Assembly: GCA_945916025.1 (NCBI GenBank)
Contig: CAMEGD010000033.1
Location: 1 to 13,164 of the forward strand
DNA length: 13,164 bases
Direction: 5' to 3'
Origin: an uncultured Clostridia bacterium
GTDB taxonomy: Bacteria; Bacillota; Clostridia; Tissierellales; Peptoniphilaceae
Below the pieces are notes generated by a model. It was not told the DNA's origin. It made no database searches and was given only the letters and a program-made list of their open reading frames with translations. Below are positions 1 to 6,823 of this stretch, piece after piece. Both the position numbers and the translations under genes were made by a program. Positions within the stretch are counted from its first letter, which is position 1. Each line of letters opens with the position of its first letter.

Positions 1-50
1 CTCTGATTCAGCCTCTAGCCTGGGAACCTCTATATGCCACAGGTACGGCC
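1..50 (+). repeat. Mammalian SINE fragment (porcine PRE-1-like), chimeric edge
   Basis: These bases do not look bacterial. They contain TAGCCTGGGAACCTC followed by a TATGCCACAGG-type stretch and end in CGGCC. This is the order found in the 3' half of the tRNA-derived PRE-1 SINE of pigs, and related cetartiodactyl SINEs share it. Compared with a consensus recalled from memory, about 40 of 50 bases agree, and most differences are transitions. The resemblance stops at about base 50, where the AT-rich bacterial gene begins. The bacterial reading frame crosses the join, reads seven nonsense codons and stops at 30-32. I infer a host/bacterial chimera made in library construction or assembly, not natural transfer. 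Confidence 0.8.
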
Positions 51-461
51 ATCATCTAATGAGTTTCCTAGTTTCTCAGAAACTACCTCAAAGTCCATAT
101 CGTTCTTTATAAGGTTTCTTAATGACTTTAGCTTTTCTTCTATTTTGTCATTTTCTAGGCTGAGAATATTTAGAGGATGGCCAACTTCACTTGCCTGTTC
201 TGCTGATTTCATCTTCACACTTTCAGATGCTTCCATTTCAAGTCTAGTAACGTCTTCTGAAAACAAGGATGCATGAAGGTCGCACAGCTTAGCTATTTCC
301 TTAGGGTCTTTTATGTCCTTTAGAATTTCACTTTCTGCTTCTACTATATCCCTTGCATTTACTTCTTGAAAGTCGTCTTTAAACTCTTTTCTCAATAAGT
401 CAAGGTCTTCTCCTTGGTTAATTCTTTCTATATATTTGGTAAGTTTTTCTTTGTTATTCAT
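51..461 (-). CDS. DUF438 domain protein with start of a hemerythrin-like domain, 3' end cut off
   Basis: The N-terminal DUF438 domain spans about residues 5-75 and carries the family hallmark LCDLHASLF near residue 60. It is followed by GHPLNILSLEN (His95), which resembles the start of the hemerythrin-like HHE helix bundle usually fused to DUF438. Family members commonly run to about 400 residues, often with a PAS domain, and are thought to be iron-binding sensors or nitric-oxide-related proteins; the exact role is not settled. Here only 137 bacterial residues remain, ending LGNSLDD, because the sequence changes to SINE-like DNA at base 50. The HYxRKE-type metal-binding motif expected next is absent. 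The ATG at 459-461 follows an AAGGAAGGG ribosome binding site. The gene is probably intact in the real genome; the truncation is an artefact of the join. Confidence 0.75.
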
Positions 462-529
462 AAAACCCTTCCTTTTTTTGTATTTGTTATTATTATGCCC
501 TATTCTAATCTTTTAAAAATACTCCCAAG

Positions 530-565
530 AAAAAAGACAGGCTTACTAGACCTGCCTTTAAAAAA
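530..565 (-). terminator. Rho-independent terminator after the NSS transporter
   Basis: Read on the minus strand, GGCAGG and CCTGTC form a 6-bp stem (one G-U) around a 9-nt loop, with an A run before and a run of six T after. It lies about 10 bases past the transporter stop codon, so it closes the tryptophanase-transporter unit. Confidence 0.8.
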
Positions 566-574
566 TCTTTTAAA

Positions 575-1915
575 TCAACCAATACCACCGTATTTTGCAC
601 CTGCTATTAGGGCAATTATTGCTAGTATTACATATACGTATTTTGCAAGTGGATAATACCATCCACCTATTGGTTTAACTCTTCCTTCGTTAACTGCATT
701 AAGGGCATAGTTCTTGCCAGCAATCCATAAGAACATAATCGCTGCAAGTAGTGCTCCTAGTGGACAAATATAAATTGATACAAAGTCCATCCATGGAGAT
801 ACTATAGCTTGGATAAGGATAGCTATTACACAACCAATTACTAAGATTGTTCCTGTAGCTGCAATTCTCTTTAAGTTGAATTTTTCTTGTAAGAAGGCAA
901 CTGGTGCTTCATACAAGTTAATTATTGAACTTACTCCCGCAAACAATACACAAAGATAGAATATCATTCCTACAATTCTGCCACCAGGCATACCATTAAC
1001 TACATTTACAAGGAAAATAAACATAAGTCCTGGGCCACCTTGATCTAGTGGAGCATTTGCTGATGCCATTGCTGGAATAATTACAAATGCTGCAAGTAGT
1101 GCTGCTAATGTATCGAAAAACGCAACGTTTCTTGCTGAAGAAGGTATGTCTTCTTTTCTAGATAAGTAAGAGCCATAAATAACAGTTCCATTACCTGCAA
1201 CTGATAATGAGAAGAAGGCTTGTCCAAAGGCAAATACCCAAACTTCAGGGTTTGATAATCCTTCTAGGTCTGCTGAGAAGATATATTCATAACCAGCACC
1301 TGAGCCAGGTAATGTAAATATATAAATAGCAAGGCCAACAAATAGGAAGAATAAAACAGGCATCATAAATTTATTAGCTTTTTCAATGCCCCCTGAGATA
1401 CCCATAGACATAATAATAAATGATACAATAATGGCAACTACAATCCAAAGATTTGCACCACCTGCTGATGCTGTTGCTCCAAATGTCCCACCAATAACAT
1501 CCATGTCTTGTCCCATAGCAAATAATCCGCCATTTATTGACATGAAGGCATATTTAAATACCCAGCCCATTACACAAGTATAGCCGATTGCAAGGGCCAT
1601 AGAGCCTAATACAGGAATAATACCAATTGCTTCTCCAAGGGATTTTTTTCCAGTTCTAATTTCAGTACACTTTCCGAAAGCTCCTACTGGGCCTGCTTCT
1701 GCTGAACGACCAAGGGCCATTTCAGTTATTACACCAGTGGAACCTATTAATAATACAAATATGAAATATGGTATCAAGAAAGTCATGCCCCCATATGTAG
1801 ATACCATAATTGGGAATCTCCAAAGATTACCCATGCCAACAGCTGAACCTATACAGGCAAGTATAAAGCCCCACCTGCTATTGAAACCATCACGTTTTTG
1901 AATGTTTTGTTCCAT
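575..1915 (-). CDS. Sodium-dependent amino-acid transporter, NSS (SLC6/LeuT-type) family, probably for tryptophan
   Basis: A 446-residue polytopic inner-membrane protein. Its first membrane segment carries the NSS signature GSAVGMGNLWRFP (residues 23-35), the unwound TM1 region that binds sodium and substrate. A second family feature is the TM2-type stretch ending in TEMALGRS. About 11 hydrophobic segments follow; many bacterial NSS proteins also have 11 instead of 12. Family members such as TnaT and MhsT import tryptophan or other hydrophobic amino acids with sodium. The gene lies 61 bases downstream of the tryptophanase-like gene in the same direction, so tryptophan is the likely substrate by inference. 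The ATG at 1913-1915 has AGGAG (1923-1927) seven bases upstream. The reading frame is intact, with a TGA stop and a terminator just beyond. Confidence 0.9.
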   Translation of the reverse strand: MEQNIQKRDGFNSRWGFILACIGSAVGMGNLWRFPIMVSTYGGMTFLIPYFIFVLLIGSTGVITEMALGRSAEAGPVGAFGKCTEIRTGKKSLGEAIGIIPVLGSMALAIGYTCVMGWVFKYAFMSINGGLFAMGQDMDVIGGTFGATASAGGANLWIVVAIIVSFIIMSMGISGGIEKANKFMMPVLFFLFVGLAIYIFTLPGSGAGYEYIFSADLEGLSNPEVWVFAFGQAFFSLSVAGNGTVIYGSYLSRKEDIPSSARNVAFFDTLAALLAAFVIIPAMASANAPLDQGGPGLMFIFLVNVVNGMPGGRIVGMIFYLCVLFAGVSSIINLYEAPVAFLQEKFNLKRIAATGTILVIGCVIAILIQAIVSPWMDFVSIYICPLGALLAAIMFLWIAGKNYALNAVNEGRVKPIGGWYYPLAKYVYVILAIIALIAGAKYGGIG

Positions 1916-1939
1916 GATTATTCTCCTGTTTTAAAAGTA

Positions 1940-1963
1940 GCCCAAGGCCTAAAAACCTTGGGC
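1940..1963 (-). promoter_or_regulatory. Intercistronic hairpin between tryptophanase and transporter genes
   Basis: GCCCAAGG and CCTTGGGC form a perfect, GC-rich 8-bp stem with an 8-nt loop. It is placed 13 bases after the tnaA stop and about 25 bases before the transporter start. On the minus strand it is followed by TACTTTTAAAA, a broken T-tract. It could be a leaky terminator that lowers transporter expression, or an mRNA-protecting hairpin. Confidence 0.6.
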
Positions 1964-1976
1964 CTATGATTAAATA

Positions 1977-3617
1977 TTATTTTTCCTCTTCACTTGGTTC
2001 ATATGGCTCTAAGAATGCATGGAAATGACGCATTGGTAGAGTGTGTCCGCTTACTATTCTCATATTTGGAATAGTAGCCCTATCTTCATAAAGAGCTTTT
2101 ACAGCTGCAATTACATAGTCCATGTGTTCTCTAGATAGTTGGCTTCTATTAATTGCAAACCTAACAACATTAGCTACTTCTGCTTGTTGTTCTGGAGTCT
2201 TTAGGTCATATTCCATTGAATAATCTCCTAATTCAGAAGTTCTAATTCCATATCTTCTAATAAGTTCTAGTGAGAATCCTTGACCTGCAAAAGATTCATG
2301 TCCACGTTTGTTATCAAAGAATTCGTCCATGTTTATATATACACCATGTCCACCTGCAGGAAGAACTACTCCCTTAACTCCTGCTTTGTAGAAACCTTGA
2401 GCTAGGTATTCACATTGTTGTACACGTTCTTCTAAATATCTAAAGTTACAGCACTCATAAAGACCTGCAGCAAGGGCCATAATGTCTCTTCCTGACATTC
2501 CACCATAAGAGTCATTGCCGTAAGAAGAAATTTGTTTAACCTTGAATTTTATACCAACGTCAAATGTTAGATTACCTTCTTCATCAAAATCTGAGAAGTT
2601 TTTCCAGAATAATCCCTTGTCTCTGAAAGCTAAGATACCACCCATGTTAGCATGGCCATCTTTTTTAAGTGATGCAGTAAATCCATCGCAATATGAGAAC
2701 ATTTCTGTTGCTATTGCTGATATAGACTTGTCAGCATATCCTTCTTCGTTAACTTTTATAAAATAAGCATTTTCTGCCCATCTAGCTGCATCTAGCATAA
2801 ATGGAATGTTGTATTTATGTGCAATTCTTGAAGTTTCTCTTAAGTTTGCCATAGAAACTGGTTGTCCACAAACTGTATTATTAGTAATGGTGGTGTAAAC
2901 TAGTGGAACATTTTCAGGTCCTAATTTTGTAATTAATTCTTCAAGTCTTTCTGTGTCCATGTTACCTTTGAATGGATTCTTTTCATAAGATCCACCTTCT
3001 GGTACTTCCCATAGAAGTTCTTTGTTGTATAAGTTTCTTGGAATAGAGCCCATTTGTTTTATGTTTCCTTCAGTTGTGTCAAAGTGTCCGTTTGAAGGAA
3101 TAGTGAAAGCTTTTCCAGGGTGTCTTTCATTCAAAATCTTTTTAACGATTTCAAACAAAACTGATTCAGCAGCACGACCTTGTTGGAGAATGAAAGTGTT
3201 AGGTCTTTCCATTTGAGCTGCTCCGCCATTAAATAGGCCGCCTTCAATTTCTAGTAAGTAAAGTTCGTCCATTAACTTATCAATATCTTGACAATCAGTT
3301 CTAATCAAGTCTATTGCTTTTTTGTGATTGTCCCCTCTTTCAAATATGTCTCTAAGGGCTTCTAATAAAACATAATATCCTTTGTTTCTTCCATATGCTT
3401 CGTCTCCAAGCATCATAGCTGACCATTGTACATCTGTCATGGCAGTTGTTCCTGAATCTGATAACATATCAATAGTTAACATTCCAGCTGGGAATGCAAA
3501 CTCATTGTAGTGAGTAGCCTTTAAAGCTCTCTCCCTTTGTTCTAGAGTTACTTCTGGTACATTTTTAGTAACATAAGTAAAACTTTGTGGTGCTTTTACG
3601 TCTAATTGGTACTTCAT
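1977..3617 (-). CDS. tnaA: Tryptophanase-like PLP-dependent beta-eliminating lyase, long form
   Basis: A cytosolic PLP fold-type I enzyme of the tryptophanase/tyrosine phenol-lyase family. Tryptophanase splits L-tryptophan into indole, pyruvate and ammonia. Residues are numbered from the start used here. DSGT lies near 54; Asp276 in DAARWAENAYF holds the PLP ring nitrogen; Lys319 in SLKKD is the Schiff-base lysine; Arg491 in INRSQL fits the substrate carboxylate arginine. Two positions separate the subfamilies. The phenol-binding Arg381 of tyrosine phenol-lyase is Leu463 here (RTSELG). The tryptophanase His463 is kept as His531 (MRHFHAF). Both favour tryptophanase. The protein is 546 residues against about 471 in E. 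coli, mainly from a ~45-residue insert at 95-140 and ~15 residues near 345-360. A further upstream ATG at 3630-3632 overlaps the GGAGG site, so 3617 is the better start. The NSS transporter follows. Confidence 0.85.
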   Translation of the reverse strand: MKYQLDVKAPQSFTYVTKNVPEVTLEQRERALKATHYNEFAFPAGMLTIDMLSDSGTTAMTDVQWSAMMLGDEAYGRNKGYYVLLEALRDIFERGDNHKKAIDLIRTDCQDIDKLMDELYLLEIEGGLFNGGAAQMERPNTFILQQGRAAESVLFEIVKKILNERHPGKAFTIPSNGHFDTTEGNIKQMGSIPRNLYNKELLWEVPEGGSYEKNPFKGNMDTERLEELITKLGPENVPLVYTTITNNTVCGQPVSMANLRETSRIAHKYNIPFMLDAARWAENAYFIKVNEEGYADKSISAIATEMFSYCDGFTASLKKDGHANMGGILAFRDKGLFWKNFSDFDEEGNLTFDVGIKFKVKQISSYGNDSYGGMSGRDIMALAAGLYECCNFRYLEERVQQCEYLAQGFYKAGVKGVVLPAGGHGVYINMDEFFDNKRGHESFAGQGFSLELIRRYGIRTSELGDYSMEYDLKTPEQQAEVANVVRFAINRSQLSREHMDYVIAAVKALYEDRATIPNMRIVSGHTLPMRHFHAFLEPYEPSEEEK

Positions 3618-3772
3618 TTCTTTTACCTCCATAAATTTTTAGTACTCAAAAACAATAACTATAGAGGAACCCCGGTTTTCAAAAATAATCTTGAGGAGCG
3701 GACAGTACCCTAAGGATAAATGTAGACTAATTGTATGCAAAATATTTTTTCAAAAATCCACTAATACCCTTA
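3618..3772 (-). promoter_or_regulatory. 5' leader of tnaA with possible Shine-Dalgarno-hiding stem
   Basis: The ~150-nt untranslated leader is more structured and locally more GC-rich than flanking spacers. On the minus strand CCTCTATA (3667-3660) can pair over 8 bp, with one G-U, with TATGGAGG (3633-3626). That second arm contains the tnaA ribosome binding site. A second C-rich stretch, CCGCTCCTC, just upstream offers a competing partner for the same GGAGG. CTCAA/TTGAG and GGTACT/AGTACT can also pair. This could be a translational switch, but I recognise no known riboswitch class and no T-box. The pairing was judged by eye only. Confidence 0.4.
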
Positions 3773-3773
3773 A

Positions 3774-3807
3774 TGCAAACGTTACCATATTTTTCTATTT
3801 ATGTCAA
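3774..3807 (-). promoter_or_regulatory. Candidate tnaA promoter overlapped by a cre-like (CcpA) site
   Basis: On the minus strand TTGACA (3807-3802) is a perfect -35 hexamer. Seventeen bases on, TAACGT (3784-3779) is a poor -10 with 3 of 6 matches. The plus-strand 14-mer TGCAAACGTTACCA (3774-3787) fits the CcpA cre consensus TGNAARCGNWWWCA with one mismatch and covers the -10. Binding there would block the promoter, giving carbon catabolite repression of tryptophan breakdown. An alternative start could use TACAAT at 3735-3730, which lacks a good -35. Confidence 0.4.
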
Positions 3808-3893
3808 TATAAACTTTATTAAATCATAACCTCACCATCCACCATGTTTGCCCTTCATGTGGGTACTCGAGAACCTTGTTGTTTTCACAATAA

Positions 3894-3919
3894 AAAATAG
3901 GGATATTTCACCCTATTTT
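3894..3919 (-). terminator. Rho-independent terminator of the carboxypeptidase gene
   Basis: Read on the minus strand, AAATAGGG and CCCTATTT flank a short loop and run into TTTTTTATTG. The hairpin begins at the stop codon of the carboxypeptidase gene, so the terminator overlaps its end. Confidence 0.8.
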
Positions 3920-5261
3920 ATACTCCTTCATATTGAAAATATTCAATTACTGATGTAAACAAATCCCTATATAAAATTTGTAACTTCCTTATAGTTGAAG
4001 ATTCAATGTAGTCTTCTTTTACAATTAAGTCGGTTTCAAAAACAAGGTCTTTCCCATTGTAATACTTTATTGTTCCCAACTTGTCTCCATTTTTCTTAGG
4101 GCTATTAATTTCATCTACAGTCTTTTCTTCCCTAATATTGTGACTTTTTAGAGTAAGAACAGGTTTTGAATCCCTTGGAAATATTTTAATTTCACTAGGA
4201 ACTAAGTCTTCATTTTCTATAGTTTCTACAGGATCAAGGCTTAGGCCTATTAGCCTATTTTCGTAAAGGGACAAACCCCTTTCCATAAGTTTTTTTATAG
4301 CTACGTATCTTTTAGCATCAGATTCTGAACCCATGGTAATTCCAATAAGTCTCATATCAGATGTCTTTTCTCCATCTCCTAAAATCTTTCCAGTAGCCAC
4401 CATACACCTTCCTGCAAGGCCGGTGTAGCCAGTTTTTAGGCCATCTATTCCTTCTACTACACCAAGAATTGGGTTAGTATTAGTATGGTCAAATTTCCTT
4501 CCTTCATCTACAATTTCCTGGGTTTTAGTAATTTCTAGAATTTCTGGATAGTCCATTAGAAAGCTTCTAGAAAGTTGGAACAAACCTCTAGTGGTCAGCA
4601 TATTTTGTTTGTTTATTGTGTAATTTGGCAGGCCACTTGAATTGATAATTTGAAAGTCCTCTATTCCAAGGTCCACTAACTTTTGTTCCATTAGCTTTAC
4701 AAAGGCCTGTTCACTTCCCGCTATGTGTTTAGAAAGTAAAAAGACTGCATCATTTCCAGATACTACCATAGCTGCCTTAATGAGATCTTCTACCTTAACT
4801 ATTTCTCCTTCTTTAAGTTCATAAGAAGAACCGCCAATAAGGGCAGTCTCCCTATCAACGACAATTTCATCATCTAAAGAAATTTTTCCTTCCTTGACTT
4901 GGTCTAGGACCACGTAAACAGTTAAAATTTTTGAAGTAGAAGCTATGGCCACTAAAGAATCTATATTATTTTCTTCTAATATTTTCCCAGAATCAAAGTC
5001 TCCAAGTAAGTATGCTTTAGTTAGCTGGCCATAATTTAAGTGGGCAACTTCGCTAACAGCCTTCTCAAAGGCCTCTTTTCTCTTAGCCTCTTCTAAGGCT
5101 TTAAGTTCTTCTTCACTTAAGACTTCCTCAAGTTCAACATCCTCTGGCATTTGTAAAGGGACACTTTCTCTATTTTGAGAAGGATCACTTGCAAAGACAA
5201 AAGTCGGACTTGAAGACAATAATATTCCAAGAATAAGTATAAAGCTTATAAATTTTTTCAT
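3918..5261 (-). CDS. Secreted D-alanyl-D-alanine carboxypeptidase, peptidase S11 (DacA-type PBP)
   Basis: A penicillin-binding-protein family enzyme that trims the terminal D-Ala from peptidoglycan stem peptides outside the membrane. All three active-site motifs are present: SxxK as STSK (Ser108 nucleophile, Lys111), SxN as SGN (168-170), and KTG (276-278). A signal peptide runs from MKKFISF through a hydrophobic core to VFA-S at about residue 24. An acidic, charged linker (about 38-66) precedes the catalytic domain. The C-terminal domain ends in an amphipathic stretch (about residues 421-445) that probably anchors the protein to the membrane, as in DacA. Length 447 is normal for S11 enzymes. 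The ATG at 5259-5261 follows an AGGTGAGG-type site. It appears to be a single-gene unit, divergent from the PfoR-like gene. Confidence 0.93.
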   Translation of the reverse strand: MKKFISFILILGILLSSSPTFVFASDPSQNRESVPLQMPEDVELEEVLSEEELKALEEAKRKEAFEKAVSEVAHLNYGQLTKAYLLGDFDSGKILEENNIDSLVAIASTSKILTVYVVLDQVKEGKISLDDEIVVDRETALIGGSSYELKEGEIVKVEDLIKAAMVVSGNDAVFLLSKHIAGSEQAFVKLMEQKLVDLGIEDFQIINSSGLPNYTINKQNMLTTRGLFQLSRSFLMDYPEILEITKTQEIVDEGRKFDHTNTNPILGVVEGIDGLKTGYTGLAGRCMVATGKILGDGEKTSDMRLIGITMGSESDAKRYVAIKKLMERGLSLYENRLIGLSLDPVETIENEDLVPSEIKIFPRDSKPVLTLKSHNIREEKTVDEINSPKKNGDKLGTIKYYNGKDLVFETDLIVKEDYIESSTIRKLQILYRDLFTSVIEYFQYEGV

Positions 5262-5277
5262 ATCCTCACCTAAGGTA

Positions 5278-5306
5278 ATTTTAGCATATAAAATAGCCTA
5301 TATAAA
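5278..5306 (-). promoter_or_regulatory. Candidate promoter of the carboxypeptidase gene
   Basis: On the minus strand TTTATA (5306-5301), a 17-base spacer and TAAAAT (5283-5278) are preceded by TG in an extended -10 arrangement (TGCTAAAAT). The predicted start leaves a very short leader, nearly touching the ribosome binding site, which lowers confidence. Confidence 0.4.
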
Positions 5307-5354
5307 GGTAGAAATAGAAACTTTACAAATTGTTAAATGTTTTTCTTATTTACA

Positions 5355-5363
5355 TGGTATAAT
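5355..5363 (+). promoter_or_regulatory. Extended -10 promoter of the PfoR-like gene
   Basis: TGGTATAAT is a perfect extended -10 (TGn plus TATAAT) about 28 bases before the GTG start. No good -35 lies at 16-18 bases, which is common for extended -10 promoters. Confidence 0.65.
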
Positions 5364-5391
5364 AGGTAAAATATTACTTAGGGAGAAAAAA

Positions 5392-6411
5392 GTGAATAAT
5401 TTTTTAGAGAGAAAGAACATTGATTTGTCCTTGAAAACTTACTTTATTGACGCCTTGGGAGCCATGGCTTATGGTTTGTTTGCGTCTCTTTTAGTGGGCA
5501 CAATTTTAAACTCAATTGGGGCTCAATTCAATATTAAGTTTTTAACAGACGTAGTATGGCCGATAGCTCAGGCTGCTGCAGGACCTGCAATAGCAGTTTC
5601 CATAGCAAAGGCCTTAAAGGCACCGGATTTAGTCTTATTTTCTTCAATCCTTGTTGGTATAGGAGGATACAAGCTGGGAGGTCCAGTTGGAGTCTATATT
5701 GCTACAATCTTTGCTGTAGAGTTTGGAAAAGTAGTGTCAAAGGAAACCAAAATTGACATACTCTTAACTCCAATAACCACCGTCTTAGTGGGACTTCTTA
5801 TAGCAGACTTTATTGGTGCACCAATCCAAGGCTTTATGACTTGGGTGGGAGGACTAATAATGGCCTCAACTAAGCAACAACCACTTATAATGGGAGCCTT
5901 AGTGTCTTTACTTGTAGGAGTCGCCCTTACCCTTCCAATTTCTTCAGCTGCAATATGCATGATGTTATCCTTATCAGGCCTTGCAGGGGGAGCAGCAACT
6001 ATAGGATGTTGTTGTCAAATGGTAGGTTTTGCTGTAATTTCCTTTAGAGACAATGGACTAGAAGGTCTAGTATCTCAAGGTCTAGGAACAAGTATGCTAC
6101 AAATGCCAAATATAATCAAAAATCCAAAAATTTGGATTCCGCCAACCCTGGCATCCATTATTTTAGGACCGGTAGCAACAGTCTTTTTAAAAATGGAAAA
6201 TACACCCCTTGGGTCAGGGATGGGAACTTCAGGCTTGGTAGGACAAATCTCTACTATAGAAGCAATGAAGGACACATTACCCCTGTCAGAAATACTTTTA
6301 ATAATAGGACTTATACAGGTTCTACTTCCAGGTGTAGTATCCTTTATTATCTATGAAATAATGAGAAAAAGGGGCTATATAAATGATGGAGATATGAAAC
6401 TTAACAGGTAA
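5392..6411 (+). CDS. PfoR-like PTS EIIC-family membrane protein
   Basis: A 339-residue polytopic membrane protein of the stand-alone EIIC family (PTS_EIIC type 2) that includes Clostridium perfringens PfoR, a protein linked to perfringolysin O expression. Supporting stretches are the start MNNFLERKNIDLS, then YFIDALGAMAYGLFASLL, GLGTSMLQMPNI, NPKIWIPPTLAS and GSGMGTSGLVGQ, all conserved-looking glycine-rich EIIC motifs. About ten hydrophobic segments are visible. No EIIA, EIIB or HPr domain is fused or adjacent, so phosphotransferase sugar uptake is not assured. The family is better described as an orphan EIIC with unproven transport or regulatory role. Translation starts at GTG 5392-5394 after GGGAG (5381-5385). 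A small membrane protein gene follows 40 bases on, probably in one transcript. Confidence 0.85.
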   Translation: MNNFLERKNIDLSLKTYFIDALGAMAYGLFASLLVGTILNSIGAQFNIKFLTDVVWPIAQAAAGPAIAVSIAKALKAPDLVLFSSILVGIGGYKLGGPVGVYIATIFAVEFGKVVSKETKIDILLTPITTVLVGLLIADFIGAPIQGFMTWVGGLIMASTKQQPLIMGALVSLLVGVALTLPISSAAICMMLSLSGLAGGAATIGCCCQMVGFAVISFRDNGLEGLVSQGLGTSMLQMPNIIKNPKIWIPPTLASIILGPVATVFLKMENTPLGSGMGTSGLVGQISTIEAMKDTLPLSEILLIIGLIQVLLPGVVSFIIYEIMRKRGYINDGDMKLNR

Positions 6412-6451
6412 TATATGTATTATTATAAAAAAGTCAGTAAGGAGGATTATT

Positions 6452-6730
6452 ATGTGGTTAATTTTTGGACTAGGATCAATAATATTTTGCATATTAAATC
6501 TTTTATCTAAGGATAAAACTAAGTCAAAGTACTTTATGTTCTTATCCCTGTCATTAGCAGCCCTTACCCTATGTGCCTTTTACACAGATGGGGCAAATAG
6601 AATAATTAATGAAGACTATTCTGGCTTAATTGATACATTCCCCACAATTTCCAAAGCCTTATGGATCCTTACCCTTGTATCAATTTTTCTTAATGGACTT
6701 CCTTTATTTATAAGTAAAGGAAGGGATTAA
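6452..6730 (+). CDS. Small membrane protein of unknown function, three predicted membrane segments
   Basis: A 92-residue protein that I cannot assign to a named family. Hydrophobic stretches lie at about residues 2-17 (LIFGLGSIIFCILNLL), 28-43 (YFMFLSLSLAALTLCA) and 69-86 (LWILTLVSIFLNGLPLFI). Short charged loops separate them, including the lysine-rich SKDKTKSK near residue 20. It ends in KGRD. An AAGGAGG ribosome binding site (6439-6445) just upstream of the ATG at 6452 argues that it is really translated. It shares direction with the PfoR-like gene 40 bases before it and sits ahead of the shared terminator. It may therefore be a partner or accessory of that protein; this is inference from position. 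Confidence 0.75.
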   Translation: MWLIFGLGSIIFCILNLLSKDKTKSKYFMFLSLSLAALTLCAFYTDGANRIINEDYSGLIDTFPTISKALWILTLVSIFLNGLPLFISKGRD

Positions 6731-6751
6731 TGGAACTTCTAAAAACAAAAA

Positions 6752-6785
6752 CTGACACTATATCTATACTTAGTTATAGTGTCAG
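6752..6785. terminator. Bidirectional terminator between convergent genes
   Basis: CTGACACTATA and TATAGTGTCAG form a perfect 11-bp stem with a 12-nt loop. The minus-strand exit reads TTTTTGTTTTTAG, a strong T-tract serving the methionine gamma-lyase gene. The plus-strand exit, TATCTTTTAG, is weaker and serves the PfoR-like/small membrane protein pair. Confidence 0.85.
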
Positions 6786-6823
6786 TATCTTTTAGGGGTA
6801 GATATTCGTAAATTTTTCTACTA

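Noticed and set aside
34..276. Plus-strand ORF across the left end.
   Set aside because: It is the antisense shadow of the DUF438 gene, with no ribosome binding site or recognisable domain.
3618..3632. Upstream ATG adding five codons (MEVKE) to tnaA.
   Set aside because: Its codons are the GGAGG ribosome binding site itself, which is ideally spaced for the ATG at 3617, and nothing suitable precedes it.
3660..3760. preQ1, T-box or other known riboswitch in the tnaA leader, prompted by CCTCTATAG and CCGGGG stretches.
   Set aside because: The required companion sequences (preQ1 loop and A-rich tail, T-box UGGN context) are not found by eye.
3832..3858. Eight-codon minus-strand ORF MKGKHGGW upstream of tnaA, resembling a TnaC-type leader peptide with Trp before the stop.
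   Set aside because: It has no convincing ribosome binding site and lies upstream of the best candidate promoter. It lacks the TnaC spacing of Trp to a terminal Pro, and so short an ORF with one Trp is easily due to chance.
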